Assembly: GCF_015841355.1 (NCBI RefSeq)
Contig: NZ_CP064908.1
Span: 2,170,001 to 2,234,000 of the forward strand
DNA: 64,000 nt
Direction of reading: 5' to 3'
Source: Synechococcus sp. CBW1107
Lineage (GTDB): Bacteria; Cyanobacteriota; Cyanobacteriia; PCC-6307; Cyanobiaceae
The stretch's first letter is position 1; each line of letters begins with the position of its first letter. Below the pieces are notes generated by a model. It searched no databases. It had not been told where the DNA came from and worked only from the letters and a program-made list of their open reading frames with translations. The position numbers and the translations under genes are program-made. Positions 1-8,103 of the stretch are shown here, one piece after another.

Positions 1-1239
1 GGCGCCTCCGAGCTGAGCCAGCTCATGGAGGGCACCACCGCTGGCGCCCTGATCCCAGAGATCGTGCGCCGGGGTTTCCAGGACCTGCTGGAAGCCGAGG
101 TTTCTGCCCTCACGGGCGCTCAACTCCATGAGCGCTGCCCCGATCAGCGCTCCACCCATCGCAACGGCTACCGGGAGCGGCTGCTCACCACCCAGGTGGG
201 CGACCTCAGCCTGGCCATTCCCAGGTTGCGGCAGGGCAGCTTCTTTCCCAGCTGGCTGGAGCCACGCCGCCGGGTGGACAAGGCGCTCTACGCCGTGGTG
301 ATGGAGGCCTACACCGGCGGGATCTCCACCCGCAAGGTCGACGCCCTGGTGGAGGCGCTGGGCGGGGCCAGCGGCATCTCCAAATCGGAGGTGAGCCGCA
401 TCTGCCAGGGGCTCGATGAGCAGGTGAAAGCCTTTCTGGGCCGGCCGCTTGACCATGCCCGCTTTCCCTACGTCTACCTCGACGCCACCTACCTCCACGG
501 CCGCCTGGGCCGAAATATGCAGGTGGTGTCGCGGGCGGTGGTGGTGGCGATCGGCATCAATGCCCTCGGCTACCGCGAAGTTCTCGGCATTGCCGTGGGC
601 GACAGCGAGGCGGAGGGCTTCTGGCGTCAGTTCCTGGGCTCACTCAAGGAGCGTGGCCTCGACGGCACCCGCCTGGTGATCTCGGATGCCCACCTGGGCC
701 TGACGGCAGCGATCAAGCGGATGTTCCAGGGCAGTAGCTGGCAGAGGTGCCGGGTGCACTTCCTGCGCAACCTGCTGAGCCATGTGCCCAAGGCCGGCCA
801 GGACATGGTGGCCGCTGCCATGAAAGCGGTGTTCGTGATCCAGGCTCCAGATCAGGTGCGCGCCCACTGGCAGCGGGTCACCGAGATGCTGCGCAAGCAG
901 TTCCCCGGCGCCGTGCCCGTGATGGAAGCCGCCCGGGACGACGTGCTGGCCTTCCTGCACTTCCCCCAGGAGCACTGGCGCAAGGTCTGGAGCACCAACC
1001 CGCTCGAGCGCCTCAACAAGGAGATCAAACGCCGCACCAACGTGGTCGGCATCTTCCCCAATGATCCAGCGATCGTGCGCCTGGTGGGCAGCCAGCTGCT
1101 GGAGCAGCAGGAGGAATGGCAGCTGGAGCGTCGCCGCTTCTTCTCTGAGGCCACCATGGCCAAGATCCCAGAGCCAGAAGAGCCCTTGGAGCTCACCGAT
1201 GCAGATCCGAACGCCCAGCCGGCTGCAACCATCAGCTGA
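1..1239 (+). CDS. IS256-family transposase (missing first six codons at window edge)
   Basis: DDE transposase of the IS256 (mutator-like) family, which catalyses excision and integration of its own element. By comparison with the complete copy (418 aa), the frame here begins at codon 7. The catalytic residues in full-length numbering are D167 (YLDATY), D235 (VISDAH) and E342 (NPLERLNKEI), all present. The frame is open to TGA at 1239, so the protein is probably functional if the start lies just outside the window. The same protein is encoded at 57371-58627 and, inverted, at 62758-64000. Confidence 0.93.
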   Translation, partial: GASELSQLMEGTTAGALIPEIVRRGFQDLLEAEVSALTGAQLHERCPDQRSTHRNGYRERLLTTQVGDLSLAIPRLRQGSFFPSWLEPRRRVDKALYAVVMEAYTGGISTRKVDALVEALGGASGISKSEVSRICQGLDEQVKAFLGRPLDHARFPYVYLDATYLHGRLGRNMQVVSRAVVVAIGINALGYREVLGIAVGDSEAEGFWRQFLGSLKERGLDGTRLVISDAHLGLTAAIKRMFQGSSWQRCRVHFLRNLLSHVPKAGQDMVAAAMKAVFVIQAPDQVRAHWQRVTEMLRKQFPGAVPVMEAARDDVLAFLHFPQEHWRKVWSTNPLERLNKEIKRRTNVVGIFPNDPAIVRLVGSQLLEQQEEWQLERRRFFSEATMAKIPEPEEPLELTDADPNAQPAATIS

Positions 1240-1288
1240 AGCGCACCAGCTTCTACCTCGATCTACACAGAACACATCGATCGCTGAG

Positions 1289-1317
1289 TTGCCAATTCAG
1301 CGATCAGGGTTCATAAT
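1289..1317 (+). promoter_or_regulatory. Outward-reading sigma-70-like promoter inside IS copy 1
   Basis: TTGCCA (1289-1294), a 17-bp spacer, then CATAAT (1312-1317). Both hexamers are close to the -35 and -10 consensus and the spacing is optimal. It lies downstream of the transposase stop and points out of the element toward pipY at 1456. A small hairpin (GCAGTCA at 1349-1355 pairing with TGACTGC at 1361-1367) lies between promoter and gene, but without a T-run, so it is not an obvious terminator. Activity is inferred from sequence only. Confidence 0.55.
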
Positions 1318-1455
1318 GGATCAATGGAGCTGCGCAATCAGCTTCCAAGCAGTCATCCCCTGACTGCTCCTGTTCACCCTCCGGAGAGGGTCACAGGACC
1401 TCCTGAGTTACACCACTCGGAGGGGCGCTACCCGATCTTCCCCTGAGCTGACGGG

Positions 1456-2127
1456 ATGACCACCGCCACGCCGGCTGCTACGCCCGCTGACGCCCTCGCC
1501 CAGCGGCTGAAGGCTCTGCAGCGGCAGTTGCCGCCCCAGACCCACCTTCTGGCGGTCAGCAAGGGGCAGCCGGCCGGCCGCCTGCGCGAGGCGGTGGCTC
1601 TGGGGCTGTGCAGCTTTGGTGAGAGTCGCCTGCAGGAGGCCCAGGCCAAGCAGGCGGAGCTGGCCGATCTCGAACCTCTCGACTGGCATTTCATCGGCCG
1701 GCTGCAGGCCAACAAGGCCCGTGGGGTGCTGCGCCATTTCGGCACGATCCATTCCGTCGACAGTCTTCCCCTGGCGGAGCGGCTGCAGCGGATTGCCGCC
1801 GAGGAGCAGCTCAGTCCCCGCGTGTTCTTTCAGGTGAAACTCCGGCCCGATCCCGGCAAGACTGGCTTCGAGCCGCTGGAGCTGGAGCAGTGCTGGCCCC
1901 GGTTGCGGGCGCTGGAGCCCCTGGTGCCGGTGGGTCTGATGACGATCGCCCCCCTGGGGCTCGAGGCGGATCAGCGCTTCGGCCTGTTCCGGGACTGCGC
2001 TGCGCTGGCGGCGACCCTGGGCCTCGAGGACCTCTCGATGGGCATGAGCAACGACTGGCCGGAGGCGGTGCGGGCGGGAAGCACCTGGGTGCGGATCGGC
2101 TCGGCCCTGTTCGGCCCGAGGACCTGA
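1456..2127 (+). CDS. pipY: PLP homeostasis protein, YggS/PipY family
   Basis: A 223-aa single-domain PLP-binding protein with an alanine-racemase-like TIM barrel and no known catalysis of its own. It buffers pyridoxal phosphate and affects amino-acid and vitamin B6 balance. The PLP lysine is K36 in LLAVSKGQP. Other family signatures are FGESRLQEA, the WHFIGRLQANK stretch, SVDS, and MGMSNDW near the end. In cyanobacteria this gene usually follows pipX (a PII/NtcA partner) and precedes sepF. Here sepF and proC do follow, but an IS256 element ends 23 bp before the ATG, so pipX, if present, is separated from it. Expression may depend on the promoter inside that element. Family assignment is firm; the symbol rests on context. 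Confidence 0.92.
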   Translation: MTTATPAATPADALAQRLKALQRQLPPQTHLLAVSKGQPAGRLREAVALGLCSFGESRLQEAQAKQAELADLEPLDWHFIGRLQANKARGVLRHFGTIHSVDSLPLAERLQRIAAEEQLSPRVFFQVKLRPDPGKTGFEPLELEQCWPRLRALEPLVPVGLMTIAPLGLEADQRFGLFRDCAALAATLGLEDLSMGMSNDWPEAVRAGSTWVRIGSALFGPRT

Positions 2128-2221
2128 ACTCTGTTTCGGAAATCGGTATCGAGGTTGTGTCCAGTTGCAACCAAAGGCGTGGGACGCTAAGTAAGTACAT
2201 CTCCATCCGAAGGTGCCCACG

Positions 2222-2818
2222 GTGTCGTTGTTCTCCCGCCTGCGTGCCGTCGTTTCCGGAGACGACTACCTCGATGGTGACTACGACGATGAACTGGACT
2301 ACGACCCCGGTGATTCTCCCGCCACCTCGGCGTCCCCTGGCCGCCCCGCCCTCTCCAGTGGCAGTGCCCTCGCCCTGACCAGCGACTTCAGCAGCGACGA
2401 CCCCTTCGGCTCCGTCAGCTCCTCCAGCAACGTCATCGGCATGCCGGGGCTCTCCTCCACGGCGGCGGAGGTCACGCTGATGGAGCCCAGAAGCTTCGAT
2501 GAGATGCCCCGGGCGATCCAGGCCCTGCGTGACCGCAAGACCGTGATCCTCAACCTCACGATGATGGAGCCCGACCAGGCCCAGCGTGCGGTCGACTTCG
2601 TGGCTGGCGGCACCTTCGCCATCGATGGCCACCAGGAGCGGGTGGGCGAGAGCATCTTCCTGTTCGCTCCCAGCTGCGTCACGGTCACCACCGCCACTGG
2701 CGAGGAGCCGTCCTCACCCACGATCGTGCCCAGCCGCGATCCCGCCGCCGAGAGTGACCCGGCCGCCCCCAGTCCGGCGTGGGGCCGCCAGGATCCCACC
2801 TCCGGGTTCAGCATCTGA
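2222..2818 (+). CDS. sepF: Cell division protein SepF (Cdv2)
   Basis: SepF tethers FtsZ to the membrane and supports septum formation. The N-terminus ([18 protein letters not shown]) is the amphipathic membrane-binding helix. A low-complexity acidic and Ser/Pro linker follows, then the C-terminal SepF domain from about residue 80 ([13 protein letters not shown], then [20 protein letters not shown] and [10 protein letters not shown]). I chose GTG at 2222 because homologues begin MSLF and AAGG lies upstream; an in-frame GTG at 2213 would add three residues. It sits 94 bp after pipY and its end meets or overlaps proC. The linker makes it about 200 aa, normal for cyanobacterial SepF. Confidence 0.93.
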   Translation: MSLFSRLRAVVSGDDYLDGDYDDELDYDPGDSPATSASPGRPALSSGSALALTSDFSSDDPFGSVSSSSNVIGMPGLSSTAAEVTLMEPRSFDEMPRAIQALRDRKTVILNLTMMEPDQAQRAVDFVAGGTFAIDGHQERVGESIFLFAPSCVTVTTATGEEPSSPTIVPSRDPAAESDPAAPSPAWGRQDPTSGFSI

Positions 2819-3630
2819 AGCCCTCCCGTCTTGGTGTGATCGGCCTCGGCCGCATGGCCCGGGCGCTGTTGACGCCGTTGCTGGATCAAGGGGTGATCGC
2901 CCGCGATCAGGTGCGGGCCGTCGTCGCCAGCGAAGACTCGGCCCGGCGCCTCCGGGACGAGCTCGGAGTGGCCGTGGCTCGTGATCCGGACGAAGCCTGG
3001 GCGGCCCCCGTCGTGCTGCTGGCGGTGAAGCCCCAGCTGCTCACGGCGGTTGCCGCGGCCGCGCCGTCGCCCCCCCGTGACAGCGACGGGGCTCCCCTGC
3101 TCATTTCGGTGCTGGCCGGAGTGACCCTGGAGCGGCTCGAGCGGTCCTTCCCCGGCTGGAATTGCGTGCGTGCCGTGCCCAACACCCCCTGCCTCGTGGG
3201 CGCCGGGATCACCGGTCTGGCCTGGGGGAAGGACCTGCCGGCCGGCCCGCGCCAGTGGGTGCTCGATCTCTTCGGCCGCGTCGGGGTGGTCAAGGAGCTG
3301 CCCGAGAGCCAGCTCGATGGCCTGCTCGCCCTGGCCTCCTCGGGTCCTGCCCTGGCGGCGGTGCTGCTGGAGGCGCTCGCCGATGGTGGCGTGGCCTCGG
3401 GACTGCCCCGGCCCCTGGCCCTGGAGCTGGCTCTGGCGATGATGGAGGGCTCGGTGAAACTGCTGCGGGAGCAGAACCTTCATCCGGCCCAGCTCAAGGA
3501 CATGGTGGCCAGCCCGGCGGGCACCACGATCGCGGCCCTGCGTCAGCTGGAGCAGGCGGGGGTGCGCAGTGCTCTGATCGAGGCGGTGCTGGCGGCGGCG
3601 GAGCGCAGCCGGGCTCTCAACGCCGGTTAG
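2779..3630 (+). CDS. proC: Pyrroline-5-carboxylate reductase
   Basis: Catalyses the last step of proline synthesis, reducing pyrroline-5-carboxylate with NAD(P)H. The Rossmann motif VIGLGRMA is at the N-terminus. Later come [15 protein letters not shown] and the C-terminal dimerisation signature around [10 protein letters not shown]. The start is uncertain. The only standard start upstream of the Rossmann fold is GTG 2779, which overlaps sepF by 40 bp and adds residues unlike the family. A CTG at 2815 would form a CTGA overlap with the sepF stop and give a 271-aa protein starting just before [11 protein letters not shown], the usual length. Its stop (TAG, 3628-3630) overlaps the convergent plsY stop. 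Confidence 0.92.
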   Translation: MGPPGSHLRVQHLKPSRLGVIGLGRMARALLTPLLDQGVIARDQVRAVVASEDSARRLRDELGVAVARDPDEAWAAPVVLLAVKPQLLTAVAAAAPSPPRDSDGAPLLISVLAGVTLERLERSFPGWNCVRAVPNTPCLVGAGITGLAWGKDLPAGPRQWVLDLFGRVGVVKELPESQLDGLLALASSGPALAAVLLEALADGGVASGLPRPLALELALAMMEGSVKLLREQNLHPAQLKDMVASPAGTTIAALRQLEQAGVRSALIEAVLAAAERSRALNAG

Positions 3631-4286
3631 GGCCCTCCCGGCGGAGTCTTCTGTCCCAGCCTCGGTTCCTCCCCCACCATCAGCCTCCGCAGGTTGCTGC
3701 GGTGCCGCCAGACCACCAGGGCGGTGGTGAGCAGAGCCAGGGCCAGGTAGGCCGGCCGCACGCCGGTGCCCGCTCCGGCGAAAGCGGCCAGCATCAGCAG
3801 AGGCAGGCTCAGCGCCGCCACGACACTGGAGAGCGAGACGATCCGGCTGAGGGCGAGGCAGGCCAGAAAGGTTCCGAAGCAGGCCAGGCCCACGGCCGGC
3901 ACCAGGCCGAGCAGCATGCCCAGCCCCGTGGCCACGGCTTTGCCCCCCTTCCAGCCCAGCCACACGGGCCAGCTGTGGCCTGCCAGGGCGGCCAGACCGG
4001 CCGCCACCACCCACCAGTCTGTGCTGGGGGTGAAGCCGCCGCCAGGCTGCAGCAGGGCCTTGGCCAGGAGCACCGTGGCGGTGCCCTTGAGCAGATCCAC
4101 CAGGAACACCACCAGAGCTGGCCCCTTGCCCAGCTGCCTCAGGACGTTGGTGGCCCCGGTGGAGCCGGAGCCTAGCTGGCGCAGGTCGATGCCGGCCAGC
4201 CAGCGGCCGGCCAGCCAGCCCGTGGGCAGCGAGCCCAGCAGGTATCCCGCCGCCAGCACCAGCAGGGGCAAGAGGGGTTGGCTCAT
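3627..4286 (-). CDS. plsY: Acyl-phosphate:glycerol-3-phosphate acyltransferase PlsY
   Basis: A 219-aa integral membrane enzyme that makes lysophosphatidate, the first acylation step of membrane glycerolipid synthesis. It has five or six hydrophobic segments and the family motifs GSLPTGWLAGR, GSGSTGATNVLR, GHSWPVWLGWKGGKAVATGLG and a C-terminal WRHRSNLRRLMVGEE. The ATG at 4286 overlaps the TGA of the upstream DUF3086 gene (ATGA), so translation is probably coupled. A longer open frame extends upstream, but MSQPLLPLL is the right family start. It ends tail-to-tail with proC, the stop codons overlapping by two bases. Confidence 0.95.
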   Translation of the reverse strand: MSQPLLPLLVLAAGYLLGSLPTGWLAGRWLAGIDLRQLGSGSTGATNVLRQLGKGPALVVFLVDLLKGTATVLLAKALLQPGGGFTPSTDWWVVAAGLAALAGHSWPVWLGWKGGKAVATGLGMLLGLVPAVGLACFGTFLACLALSRIVSLSSVVAALSLPLLMLAAFAGAGTGVRPAYLALALLTTALVVWRHRSNLRRLMVGEEPRLGQKTPPGGP

Positions 4287-5248
4287 GGCAGGTCCTGCTC
4301 CAGGGCCAGCTCGCTGGCGGTGGCGGCAAAGGCCAGCCAGAGGGGGAACTGAAGCACCGGGATGTCCACCACCTGCTCGGCGGCATCGATGACGATGAAG
4401 GGCAGCTCGCCACGCTCCTCGAGCCGGTCGGCCCGCTCGATCAGGGCATCGGGCCGCTCGAACAGGACGATGCCGCTGTTGGGGCCGAAGTCTTCCCGGG
4501 CCAGGCCCAGACAATCCTGCAGGCCACGGCGCCATTCACCGAGGCGCTCGGGCTCTCCCGCCAGCACCAGGGTCTGGAAGCGGTCGCCGTAGAGATCCCC
4601 CAGGATCGCCACGGCCCCGGCGGTGATCAGGGCATTGCGATTGCGGCTGCCGGTGCTGGGCTGGGCACCCCGCCCGCCCTGGTTGAGGAACCAGTCGTCG
4701 AGCAGGGCGGCGGCGGCCGGCTCCAGGCTGCGGCGCAGCTTCCAGGGATCGGCATAGAAATCGGGCTGGCCCTGGAAGCGGGTCAGGCGTTCGCGGATCA
4801 GCTCGGCGTCCTGGCTGAACTGGCCAGCCGCCGGAGGAGGGACCGGCTGAACCGCCGCCGCCATGGATGCAGGAGCTTCAGGGGCCGGATCCAGGGGTGA
4901 GGGCTGCACCTGCAGGGGTTGCACCACCAGATCCATCTGCTCCGCCTGGCTGGCCAGGTCCTGCAGGGCGACCACCAGGTAGTCCTGGAACCCCTTGAGT
5001 CTGCGGGCGATGCCATCGGCGCGACCGCTGGGGCTGCCGTCGAGATCGGTGTCCAGTTGCCGCCGCCGCTGCTCCAGGGCCTCGATCTCGCTCAGCAGGG
5101 CCGCTCGGCGCTCCCGCAGGTCGAGCAGGGCCAGCTCCATCAGCTCGTTGCGGGCCCCCGGCTCGGGCTGCAGCGGCGCCGGCTGCAGCGGCTCGGGCTG
5201 GGGCAGCGGCTCGGAGTCGGACTCTGGGGGGGAGGTGATGTCGCTCAT
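4283..5248 (-). CDS. DUF3086-type cyanobacterial protein
   Basis: A 321-aa soluble protein restricted, as far as I know, to cyanobacteria; function unknown. The first 30 residues are a Pro/Glu/Gln low-complexity tail. A probable coiled coil follows (about residues 35-75, with LLDLRERRAALLSEIEALEQ), then a conserved GFQDYLVVALQDLA segment, a Pro-rich linker, and a globular C-terminal half from about residue 150 with FYADPWKLRR and ending near FPLWLAFAATASELALEQDLP minus its last residues. It overlaps DUF3119 upstream and plsY downstream by 4 bp each, which points to a membrane-lipid-related operon. Family name is from memory of the conserved core. Confidence 0.8.
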   Translation of the reverse strand: MSDITSPPESDSEPLPQPEPLQPAPLQPEPGARNELMELALLDLRERRAALLSEIEALEQRRRQLDTDLDGSPSGRADGIARRLKGFQDYLVVALQDLASQAEQMDLVVQPLQVQPSPLDPAPEAPASMAAAVQPVPPPAAGQFSQDAELIRERLTRFQGQPDFYADPWKLRRSLEPAAAALLDDWFLNQGGRGAQPSTGSRNRNALITAGAVAILGDLYGDRFQTLVLAGEPERLGEWRRGLQDCLGLAREDFGPNSGIVLFERPDALIERADRLEERGELPFIVIDAAEQVVDIPVLQFPLWLAFAATASELALEQDLP

Positions 5249-5700
5249 GGCAGGCCGCTCAGGTGGAGTTCCAGCTGCTGGCGAAGGGCGGTGGCATCAA
5301 AGAGCACCGGCAGCAGGTGGGGACTGCTGGCTTCACGGAAATAGAACAGCACCGGCAGCGGTCCCCAGAACACTCTCCAGCCGATCCATGCGCTGTAGGG
5401 GAAGCGGCGCAGCAGGCTGGAGCGGCTCCACACCAGCAGGGCATCGCTGCTGAACTGCAGCCGCAGCAGCAAGGTCTGCACCAGGAGGAACAGCCCGAGC
5501 AGCCCCACCACCCCGGCGGCGATCGGGGCCCAGCTCCAGGTGGGCTGAAGGGGCAGCAGCGCCAGGGCCAGGCTGATCACCCCCAGGGGCACCCACGGGC
5601 GGGGAGCCAGGATCACCCCGGCCGCCGGATCGGGACCGCTCGGGACTGGGGGCTCGCTGCCCACTGGCGCGTCAGTGGCAGGACTCGGAGGAGTGGTCAT
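5245..5700 (-). CDS. DUF3119-type membrane protein
   Basis: A 151-aa protein with a Pro-rich N-terminus, two closely spaced hydrophobic segments (about residues 38-55 and 58-80, a hairpin in the membrane) and a C-terminal domain with conserved FPYSAWIGWRVFWGPLPVLFYFRE and a later LLPVLFDATALR motif. This matches the cyanobacterial DUF3119 family; no biochemical role is known to me. It overlaps the DUF3086 start by ATGA and follows the MlaE-type permease by 69 bp, so a role in lipid or membrane homeostasis is a reasonable guess from context only. Confidence 0.8.
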   Translation of the reverse strand: MTTPPSPATDAPVGSEPPVPSGPDPAAGVILAPRPWVPLGVISLALALLPLQPTWSWAPIAAGVVGLLGLFLLVQTLLLRLQFSSDALLVWSRSSLLRRFPYSAWIGWRVFWGPLPVLFYFREASSPHLLPVLFDATALRQQLELHLSGLP

Positions 5701-5769
5701 CGCTCCATGCTGCAGCGCCTGCCCCCCCGTTGACCAGTGGTCGCCCCGCGGGGGGGCAGGCCCGGCGGC

Positions 5770-6519
5770 TCAGCCACCGAAGAGCACCTGGGTGAGGACG
5801 ACATCCATCAGGCTGACCGTCACCAGGATCATCACCACGGCGCCGGTGGTGCTGGTGCCCACCTCCTTGGGGCCACCGCGGGTGGTGAGACCCCAGCCAC
5901 AGGCGATCACCGCGATCTGAAGTCCGAACACCAGGGCCTTCACCAGCATCGAAGGCAGATCGGAGGGCTCCATCCAGGTGCGGACGGAGTTCCAGAACAC
6001 AGTGGGGGGAATGGAATAGAGGAAGGTGCTGCTCACCTGGCCCGACCAGATCCCCACCACGAAGAACAGCAGGCACTGCACCGGCGCCATCACCACCATC
6101 GCCAGCACGCGGGGCACCACCAGGTATTCCACCGGATCGGTGCGCAGCATCGTGATCGCGTCGATCTGCTCCGTCACCTTCATGGTGCCCAGCTGGGCGG
6201 CGTAGGCCGTGGCCACTTTCCCGGTGAGCAGGGTGGCAGTGAGCAGTGGGGCGATCTCCCGGGCCAGTCCCAGGGCGAGGATGCCGCCCACGGAGAAGCC
6301 CGCCCCCTGGCGGGTCAGCTCCGCCGCCACCTGAATGTTGAACACGGTGCCGGCGGCCAGGGCCGTGATGATGACGATCAGGAAGCTGCCGGGTCCGGCT
6401 TCCAGCATCTGCTCGAACAGGTCGTTGAGGTTGATGCGGCCCTTGGCCAGGGCGGAGATCGACTGTCCGCCGATCAGGACACTGCTGCCCAGCCGCTGGA
6501 TGTAGCGGGGAATGGTCAT
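5770..6519 (-). CDS. mlaE: MlaE/YrbE-type lipid ABC transporter permease
   Basis: A 249-aa polytopic inner-membrane permease of the MlaE family, which moves phospholipids between inner and outer envelope layers (the chloroplast relative is TGD1). The family core is clear: an ALGLAREIAPLLTATLLTGK block, then AQLGTMKVTEQIDAITML and the YLVVPRVLA segment, with four to five hydrophobic helices. I set the start at MTIPRYIQRL (6519) because the longer upstream frame overlaps the MFS gene and is not protein-like. ATGA overlap with that upstream gene implies coupling. The ATPase and MCE subunits are not in this window. The symbol is a family name rather than proven orthology. Confidence 0.92.
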   Translation of the reverse strand: MTIPRYIQRLGSSVLIGGQSISALAKGRINLNDLFEQMLEAGPGSFLIVIITALAAGTVFNIQVAAELTRQGAGFSVGGILALGLAREIAPLLTATLLTGKVATAYAAQLGTMKVTEQIDAITMLRTDPVEYLVVPRVLAMVVMAPVQCLLFFVVGIWSGQVSSTFLYSIPPTVFWNSVRTWMEPSDLPSMLVKALVFGLQIAVIACGWGLTTRGGPKEVGTSTTGAVVMILVTVSLMDVVLTQVLFGG

Positions 6520-7925
6520 GAGTGCAGGGCCGGGCGGCGCCGCCGTTCCGGCCAGCGGCGCATCACCACCAGACCCACGGCGATCAGCACCACCGGGATG
6601 ATGCCCATGCACAGCCGGATCGTGAGCAGGGCCGAATCGGGCTGAAGCAGCCCTTTGGCGGCCTGGTAGCCGCTGAAGCTGAGAACGTTGCCGAGGACGA
6701 ACACCGCCACGCCGATGCCCAGCTTCTGCGTGATCACCATCCAGGCGGTGTAGAGGCCGGCGGGTCTGTCGGGATCGGCATCGATGGCATCAGGCAGCAG
6801 GGCCCAGGGGATCAGGTACGCGGTGGCGGCGCCCAGGCCCACCAGGATGATCGTGGCCACCAGCAGGGAGAGATTGAGCAGGTTGCCGGCCGATCCGGTG
6901 GGGGAGATCTCCGGGTTCAGGGGTACCAGCACCATGGCCGCCATGCAGCCCACCACCCAGAGACCCACGCCCCAGCGCAGGGCATGCACCCGACCGTGCC
7001 AGTAGGCCACCCAGCTCCAGAGCTGCAGGCCCGCCAGGGCGCTCACCTGGAAGGGAATCAGGATCCAGGTGCTCCAGCTCTCGGGGATGCGCATCACCAC
7101 CGTCAGGAAGATCAGCGACACCGGTTGCATCAGTTGCAGGGCGCACCAGAGCAGCAGGTAGAGCGCCAGCACCCGCAGGAAACGGCCGTTGCCGCTGATC
7201 CGTCTCAGCTGCCTGCTGATCGGTTCGGGGTGGCCGCTGGGGCGCTGGCAGTGGCGGGCGAAGGGGGCCAGCCCCCAGGCGCAGATCAGGCTGGTGACGG
7301 TGATCAGCATCCCGGAGATCAGGCCCATGCGCAGGTAACCCTCGGCGCCGCCTCTCACCAGCAGGGCCCCCAGCACCAGGCCGCTCAGGCCGGCGATGAT
7401 CGAACCGGTGAAGCGCAGGGCGTTGAGCCGGGTGCGCAGGGGCGTGTCGGTGGTGAGCTCGCTGGCGAGGGCCGAGTAGGGCAGGTTGACGCAGGTGTAG
7501 AGCCCCATCGCCACCAGCTGGATCAGCACGAAGACGACGAACTTCTGCCAGTCGCTGCCGGGGGGCACCCACCACATCGCCGCCATGCTCAGCCCGAGGG
7601 GAACGGCGCTGAAGGCGATCCAGGGAATGCGCGGTCCCCAGCGGCTCTTGGTGTGGTCGCTGAGGAAGCCGACGATCGGGTCGTTGATGCCGTCCCAGAC
7701 CTTGATCACCATCAGCACCAGCCCCGCCATCCAGGCCGGCAGACCCGCCACCCCGGTGTAGAAGACGAACAGGTAGAACCCGAGCAGGGTGGCCGCCATG
7801 CCGGTGCCCGCGTCGCCGAGGCTGTAGCACCAGAGCATGCGTCGGCGGTCTGCGCCCCTGAGGTTGGAGGCATCGCTGACCGGTGTGGGCGCCTGGGGGC
7901 TCAGCGTGGTCTCGGTGGAGGTCAA
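6516..7925 (-). CDS. MFS transporter of the glycoside-pentoside-hexuronide (GPH):cation symporter type
   Basis: A 469-aa protein with about twelve hydrophobic segments. The GPH signature between helices 2 and 3 is complete: KVWDGINDPIVGFLSDHTKS followed by RWGPRIPWI. Relatives co-import sugars or sugar-like solutes with a cation; the substrate here cannot be read from sequence. It is the first gene of a minus-strand run (MFS, mlaE, DUF3119, DUF3086, plsY) with 4-bp overlaps at most junctions. About 100 bp separate its ATG from tRNA-Gly, which is divergent. Confidence 0.88.
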   Translation of the reverse strand: MTSTETTLSPQAPTPVSDASNLRGADRRRMLWCYSLGDAGTGMAATLLGFYLFVFYTGVAGLPAWMAGLVLMVIKVWDGINDPIVGFLSDHTKSRWGPRIPWIAFSAVPLGLSMAAMWWVPPGSDWQKFVVFVLIQLVAMGLYTCVNLPYSALASELTTDTPLRTRLNALRFTGSIIAGLSGLVLGALLVRGGAEGYLRMGLISGMLITVTSLICAWGLAPFARHCQRPSGHPEPISRQLRRISGNGRFLRVLALYLLLWCALQLMQPVSLIFLTVVMRIPESWSTWILIPFQVSALAGLQLWSWVAYWHGRVHALRWGVGLWVVGCMAAMVLVPLNPEISPTGSAGNLLNLSLLVATIILVGLGAATAYLIPWALLPDAIDADPDRPAGLYTAWMVITQKLGIGVAVFVLGNVLSFSGYQAAKGLLQPDSALLTIRLCMGIIPVVLIAVGLVVMRRWPERRRRPALHS

Positions 7926-8025
7926 GAAGGGCTGTCCCAGGCGCAGGTCATAATGCTGCAGGCAAGCGTTCGTGGCGGTCGTCGCGACCGGGATGGGCGT
8001 TCGCCGACGGTACGCTTGTACTGGC

Positions 8026-8096
<71 letters not shown>

Positions 8097-8103
8097 TGCT
8101 TCT

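Larger units (their letters stand above)
1..1432 (+). mobile_element. IS256-family element type C, copy 1 (5' end cut by window edge)
   Basis: Bases 1-1432 appear identical to 57389-58820, a complete copy of the same 1600-bp element. The left terminus and the first six transposase codons lie outside the window. The right end is fixed at 1432 because identity with copy 2 stops after GCTACC. The terminal inverted repeat contains AGTGGTGTAA when read inward. The expected 9-bp right target duplication would be 1433-1441 (CGATCTTCC), but its left partner is not visible. Confidence 0.93.

Noticed and set aside
1349-1367. Hairpin GCAGTCA/TGACTGC near the end of element C as a terminator
   Set aside because: No T-run follows; kept only as a possible attenuating structure.
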